Part shown: in pieces, positions 61,566-64,000 of the stretch
Numbering within the stretch: position 1 is the stretch's first letter
Layout: every line of letters begins with the position of its first letter
Source of the DNA: Zavarzinia marina
GTDB lineage: Bacteria > Pseudomonadota > Alphaproteobacteria > Zavarziniales > Zavarziniaceae
Assembly (NCBI RefSeq): GCF_021568905.1
Contig: NZ_JAKGSB010000001.1
Location: forward strand, 124,001 to 188,000
Reading direction: 5' to 3'
DNA length: 64,000 nucleotides
Notes under the pieces: generated by a model
The model's database searches: none
Told to the model about the DNA's origin: nothing
What the model saw: only the letters and a program-made list of their open reading frames with translations
Position numbers and translations under genes: made by a program

Positions 61566-61888
61566 TGCCGGTGGAATGACAGACTGTCAACGGCCGAAGG
61601 CCCCCGTGTTGCTTGTCTTATGCGCGGCATGCGATATGCTCATTCCCGATTTGCATATCGGAATTGGGCGACAAAGCCTTATTTCCGGCCAAGACATGAG
61701 CAGTCCGATCCGACCAGTCGCCCCAAATTTGATTTGAATATGGGGCGGACGGCGCCTATCGTTTACACGCTTCCTCGAGCAAGGGGTGAGGGCGGCACGG
61801 TGCCGTGCCCATGACCATGCGTCGGGGAGCATTCGCTAAAGTTTTGCGTCGCCTGGAACGGTCGACGCGCCTCTCAAGGTCTGATCCA
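61566..61888. other. Gap between padR and the cold-shock gene
   Basis: This stretch of about 320 bases, together with the operator before it, holds the divergent promoters of padR and the cold-shock gene. Apart from the inverted repeat at 61632, I see no gene here. If the cold-shock gene starts at GTG 61889, a long leader precedes it; alternative in-frame ATGs at 61811 and 61817 would extend the N-terminus by 24-26 residues of basic sequence. Confidence 0.5.
61632..61660. promoter_or_regulatory. Second inverted repeat, CGATATGC...GCATATCG
   Basis: CGATATGC (61632-61639), 13 bases and GCATATCG (61653-61660) form a perfect 8-bp inverted repeat sharing a CGATAT core with the operator at 61534. 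It may be a second binding site for the PadR protein, or act on the cold-shock gene to its right. Confidence 0.5.
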
Positions 61889-62536
61889 GTGCCGAACAAC
61901 GTCAAAGCGCGTGTCAAGTGGTTCAACAGCATGAAGGGCTTCGGCTTCGTTGCCCCGCTCGACGGTTCCCCTGACGCTTTTCTTCATGTCTCCGTGCTCA
62001 GCTCCGCCGGTTATGGCGATCTGCCCGATGGCGCGGAACTCACCGTTGACATCGGCGAAGGGCCCCGTGGCCCGCAGGTCCAGCGCCTGATCGAGGTGGT
62101 CGGTGTCGAACCCGGCTCCGCCCCGCCGCATCGCGCGCCTTTCGGCGACCGCGGTGGTTTCGGCGATCGTGGCGGCTTCGGTGGCCGCGAGCGCGGCGGC
62201 TTCGGCGATCGCGACCGTGGTGGTTTCGGCGGCGATCGCGGCGGCTTCCGCGAGCGTTCGTCCTTCGGTGGCGGCGGTGACCGCGGCGGCTTCTCCCAGG
62301 CCCCGGTGGCCGAGCCCGCCTCCGACGCGGAGACCGTGAGCGGCACCGTGAAGTGGTTCAAGCCGGAATCCGGCTTCGGCTTCATCGTTGCCGACGACGG
62401 CGGCAAGGACGTCTTCATCCACAAGAGCGTGCTGCGCCGCTGCGGCCTGATGGAACTGCAGTCCCAGCAGCGCGTGAAGATGACCGTGCAGACCGCGCAG
62501 AAGGGCCGCGAGGCGACCTGGATCGCCACGATCTGA
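61889..62536 (+). CDS. Double cold-shock-domain protein with RGG-rich linker
   Basis: From the GTG at 61889 the protein has 215 residues. The first cold-shock domain (about 5-70) has RNP1 KGFGFV (16-21) and RNP2 DAFLHVS (29-35). The second (about 150-214) has SGFGFIV (161-167) and DVFIHKS (174-180). The linker (about 80-136) is rich in RGG/GGF repeats (GDRGGF, RERGGF), resembling nucleic-acid-binding low-complexity regions. Such proteins bind single-stranded RNA or DNA and may act as RNA chaperones. The strong terminator follows. Confidence 0.92.
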   Translation: MPNNVKARVKWFNSMKGFGFVAPLDGSPDAFLHVSVLSSAGYGDLPDGAELTVDIGEGPRGPQVQRLIEVVGVEPGSAPPHRAPFGDRGGFGDRGGFGGRERGGFGDRDRGGFGGDRGGFRERSSFGGGGDRGGFSQAPVAEPASDAETVSGTVKWFKPESGFGFIVADDGGKDVFIHKSVLRRCGLMELQSQQRVKMTVQTAQKGREATWIATI

Positions 62537-62557
62537 CCTTTCGCATCCGACGCTTCA

Positions 62558-62592
62558 GGGCCGGACGGGCGACCGTCCGGCCCTTTGCGTTT
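62558..62592 (+). terminator. Strong intrinsic terminator after the cold-shock gene
   Basis: GGGCCGGACGG (62558-62568), loop GCGA and CCGTCCGGCCC (62573-62583) give a perfect 11-bp stem, followed by TTTGCGTTT. It sits 21 bp after the stop codon. Confidence 0.9.
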
Positions 62593-62610
62593 CGGGTCCT
62601 GGTTTGCGTT

Positions 62611-62994
62611 TCAGGTTCTGGAACGATGTCGCCGCAGGCGCAGCAGGCCGGCAACGAGGCCGAGCAGAAGCGCGGGCGCCAGGGCGACGGCGCCGACGAA
62701 AGCCGCCGCCGCGCCGTTCCGCAGCGCAAGCGCCGTCGCGGTCTCGGCTTCGAGGCGCTGCCAGTCGGCGTCGCTCTTCGGGGCGGGCAGGGCGATGGGG
62801 CCGAACAGAATGTCGATCCCGCCCACCTGGGCCGGCACCAGATAGATCGTCGAATAGGCCGGCAGCACCGATGCCCGCGCCGGCAGCCGCGCCCAGCTCA
62901 CATGGGGCCCGGCCATGACGACGACGGCGACCGCGAAGGCCAGGCAGAGGGCGAGCAGGATCGGCAGGGGCCGAAGCAGGCGGCGGCGCGTCAC
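62611..62994 (-). CDS. Small membrane protein downstream of the EF-hand protein
   Basis: The 127-residue protein starts at GTG 62994, overlapping the EF-hand stop by 4 bp. It has an N-terminal helix (about residues 10-28), a periplasmic part (ILFGPIALPAPKSDADWQRLEAETA) and a C-terminal helix (about 97-118) with a basic end. No family was recognised; a link with the EF-hand protein is suggested by the coupling. Confidence 0.7.
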   Translation of the reverse strand: MTRRRLLRPLPILLALCLAFAVAVVVMAGPHVSWARLPARASVLPAYSTIYLVPAQVGGIDILFGPIALPAPKSDADWQRLEAETATALALRNGAAAAFVGAVALAPALLLGLVAGLLRLRRHRSRT

Positions 62995-63476
62995 GGATTG
63001 GCCGCCAGACCGCCCGGTGCCACCAGGTCGCGGCCCGCCAGATCGGCCAGGGTGATGGCACCGTCGTGATCGGCGTCGAGAAAGGCGAAATGGCCGACGG
63101 CGGCCGTGTTCACCTCGCGCCCGTCGATGAAGCCATCGCGGTCGGCGTCCAGCCGGCGGAACTGGGCCCGCACCCGGCGGCCCGCGTCCTCGCCCGGCGC
63201 GAAACGGGCCTGAAGGCCGACCACTTCGCCGAGCGACAGGCGCGCGTCGCCGTCCGAGTCGGCCTGGGCGAAGAGATTGTCCAGGAAGAGATCGGCTTCG
63301 CCGCTTTCGATCCTGCCGTCGGCGTTGCGGTCGACGGCGACGAAGAGGAGCCGCAGCCCGATCGGGACATTGGCGGCCGCTGCACCGCCCGCCGCCGTCC
63401 CCTCGGCATGGGCGCCGGGGAAAGGCAGCGCGCTCGACAGCGCGAGGGCCAGCAGGCAGGGGCGAAACCGTCTCAT
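62991..63476 (-). CDS. Exported EF-hand calcium-binding protein
   Basis: The 161-residue product has a signal peptide (residues 1-24, ending AHA) and four EF-hand-like loops. They are residues 49-60 (DRNADGRIESGE), 73-84 (DSDGDARLSLGE), 110-121 (DADRDGFIDGRE) and 134-145 (DADHDGAITLAD). The first three have a full Dx(D/N)xDG pattern ending in Glu; the fourth ends in Asp, weakening it. It is expected in the periplasm or outside, probably sensing or buffering Ca2+. It is flanked by two membrane protein genes of the same strand. Confidence 0.88.
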   Translation of the reverse strand: MRRFRPCLLALALSSALPFPGAHAEGTAAGGAAAANVPIGLRLLFVAVDRNADGRIESGEADLFLDNLFAQADSDGDARLSLGEVVGLQARFAPGEDAGRRVRAQFRRLDADRDGFIDGREVNTAAVGHFAFLDADHDGAITLADLAGRDLVAPGGLAANP

Positions 63477-63520
63477 GGTCCGACCATCGGGCCGCCGTTG
63501 CGCCCGGTCAAGCCCCGCCC

Positions 63521-63850
63521 TCAGCGCCCGCGCGGGAGCTGGGCGAAACGCAGCAGCAGATAGAAGGCAAAGCCCGTCGCCACCCCCGGCACCGCGCCGA
63601 GGACGAGGGCGATCCAGCCGTGGCGCACACCCGCCGACTGCCGTTCCCGGAGGATCCAGACCGCGAGCACGGCATAGCAGGTCAGGACGTCCAGGGAATA
63701 GCCGCTGGAATAGGGATTCACGAAGCCCTGGCCCAGGGCGCCGATGACGTCCGGATTCTCGATCAGCGGCGGTATGCAGATCGCCGCGAAGGCGGCCGCG
63801 AAGCCGAGGCCGAGCACGATCAGCAGGGCCCGATAGGCGGAATCGCTCAT
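63521..63850 (-). CDS. DUF2834-like small membrane protein
   Basis: The 109-residue protein (ATG 63850) has three hydrophobic segments, with GFVNPYSSGYSLDVLTCYAVLAVWILRERQ, then GAVPGVATGFAFYLLLRFAQ. The pattern resembles DUF2834, small membrane proteins of unknown role. It lies 44 bp before the EF-hand gene and probably starts the three-gene unit. Confidence 0.65.
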   Translation of the reverse strand: MSDSAYRALLIVLGLGFAAAFAAICIPPLIENPDVIGALGQGFVNPYSSGYSLDVLTCYAVLAVWILRERQSAGVRHGWIALVLGAVPGVATGFAFYLLLRFAQLPRGR

Positions 63851-63971
63851 TTCTCTCCCCTCTCCATTGCCCCATGTTGCCGAAGCCTGCGGGCTTGGGC
63901 ACAATATGAACAAAAATCACAAACACCCATAACGATAAGAACGCCCGAAGTGGCGCCAAGGGGAGGTCGGA

Positions 63972-64000
63972 ATGTTCGATTACGTGATCGTCGGCGCGGG
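63972..64000 (+). CDS. N-terminal start of an FAD-dependent oxidoreductase (truncated by the window)
   Basis: ATG 63972 follows GGGAGGTCGGA, and the first nine residues MFDYVIVGA lead into the GxGxxG dinucleotide-binding start of GMC-type (choline dehydrogenase-like) flavoproteins. The rest lies outside the window. Confidence 0.7.

Overview
The window is very GC-rich and densely coded, with short or overlapping gene junctions. It reads as an ordinary chromosome segment of a free-living, flagellated Gram-negative alphaproteobacterium. The evidence is the lipid A/Kdo genes, class I PHA synthase, FlaF beside a short flagellin, sigma-54 type flagellar promoters, an Atm1-type exporter and the imelysin iron cluster. 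Rhodospirillales-like is my guess; species cannot be fixed from the sequence alone. I saw no rRNA, tRNA, CRISPR array, insertion sequence or prophage.

Layout. 1-5192: an iron-linked cluster (imelysin, di-heme oxidoreductase, second imelysin, DUF1513) behind a Fur-like palindrome. 5216-7721: phaC and fabI, overlapping, on the minus strand. 7928-12768: an HlyD adaptor, double-ATPase/permease fusion and ABC-2 permease, matching the yhiI-rbbA-yhhJ layout. 13198-16377 (minus): an OpgC-type membrane protein downstream of a bufferin-type operon: a Cys-rich bufA precursor, an MNIO enzyme bufB and its partner bufC. A GTAACT-N16-CGAA element, the form recognised by SigF-type ECF sigma factors, precedes bufA. 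16618-22511: a polyprenyl-phosphate glycosyltransferase, pmbA, a CysQ/IMPase-like phosphatase, a small operon ending in a SigJ-type sigma factor, and a Cys-based phosphatase. 22568-27347: a lipid A/Kdo operon (msbA, DUF374 acyltransferase, waaA, lpxK). 27410-33669: bdhA, eutBC, a MAPEG protein, and a VWA/MoxR pair.

33979-37824 encodes a large secreted nuclease of the ExeM/NucH type ending in RTX repeats. 38099-44010 is a flagellar filament/hook block: flgE, flgK, flgL, a FlaG-like protein, flagellin and flaF. Sigma-54 type promoters precede flgE and flagellin. Immediately after, on the minus strand, ptmE-, neuD- and neuB-like genes point to a legionaminic-acid-type nonulosonic acid, probably for flagellin glycosylation. 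46951-51550: a membrane PAS-GGDEF diguanylate cyclase, a divergent LysR/EamA pair and an unknown small protein. 51688-55109: atm1, psd, pssA. 55139-56234: two unrecognised divergent genes in a locally AT-richer patch. 56257-61520: a padR-adaptor-RND-VOC operon with a palindromic operator. 61889-62592: a double cold-shock protein with an RGG-rich linker and a strong terminator. 62611-63850: a three-gene set including a four-EF-hand exported protein. The window ends in the first codons of an FAD-dependent oxidoreductase.

The most interesting regions are the bufferin operon with its SigF-type promoter, the flagellin-linked nonulosonic acid genes, the RTX nuclease, the PadR/RND/VOC operon with a non-canonical proton-relay signature, and the RGG-linked double cold-shock protein. 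Coordinates and motifs were read directly from the sequence; family names come from recognised motifs, without any database search.
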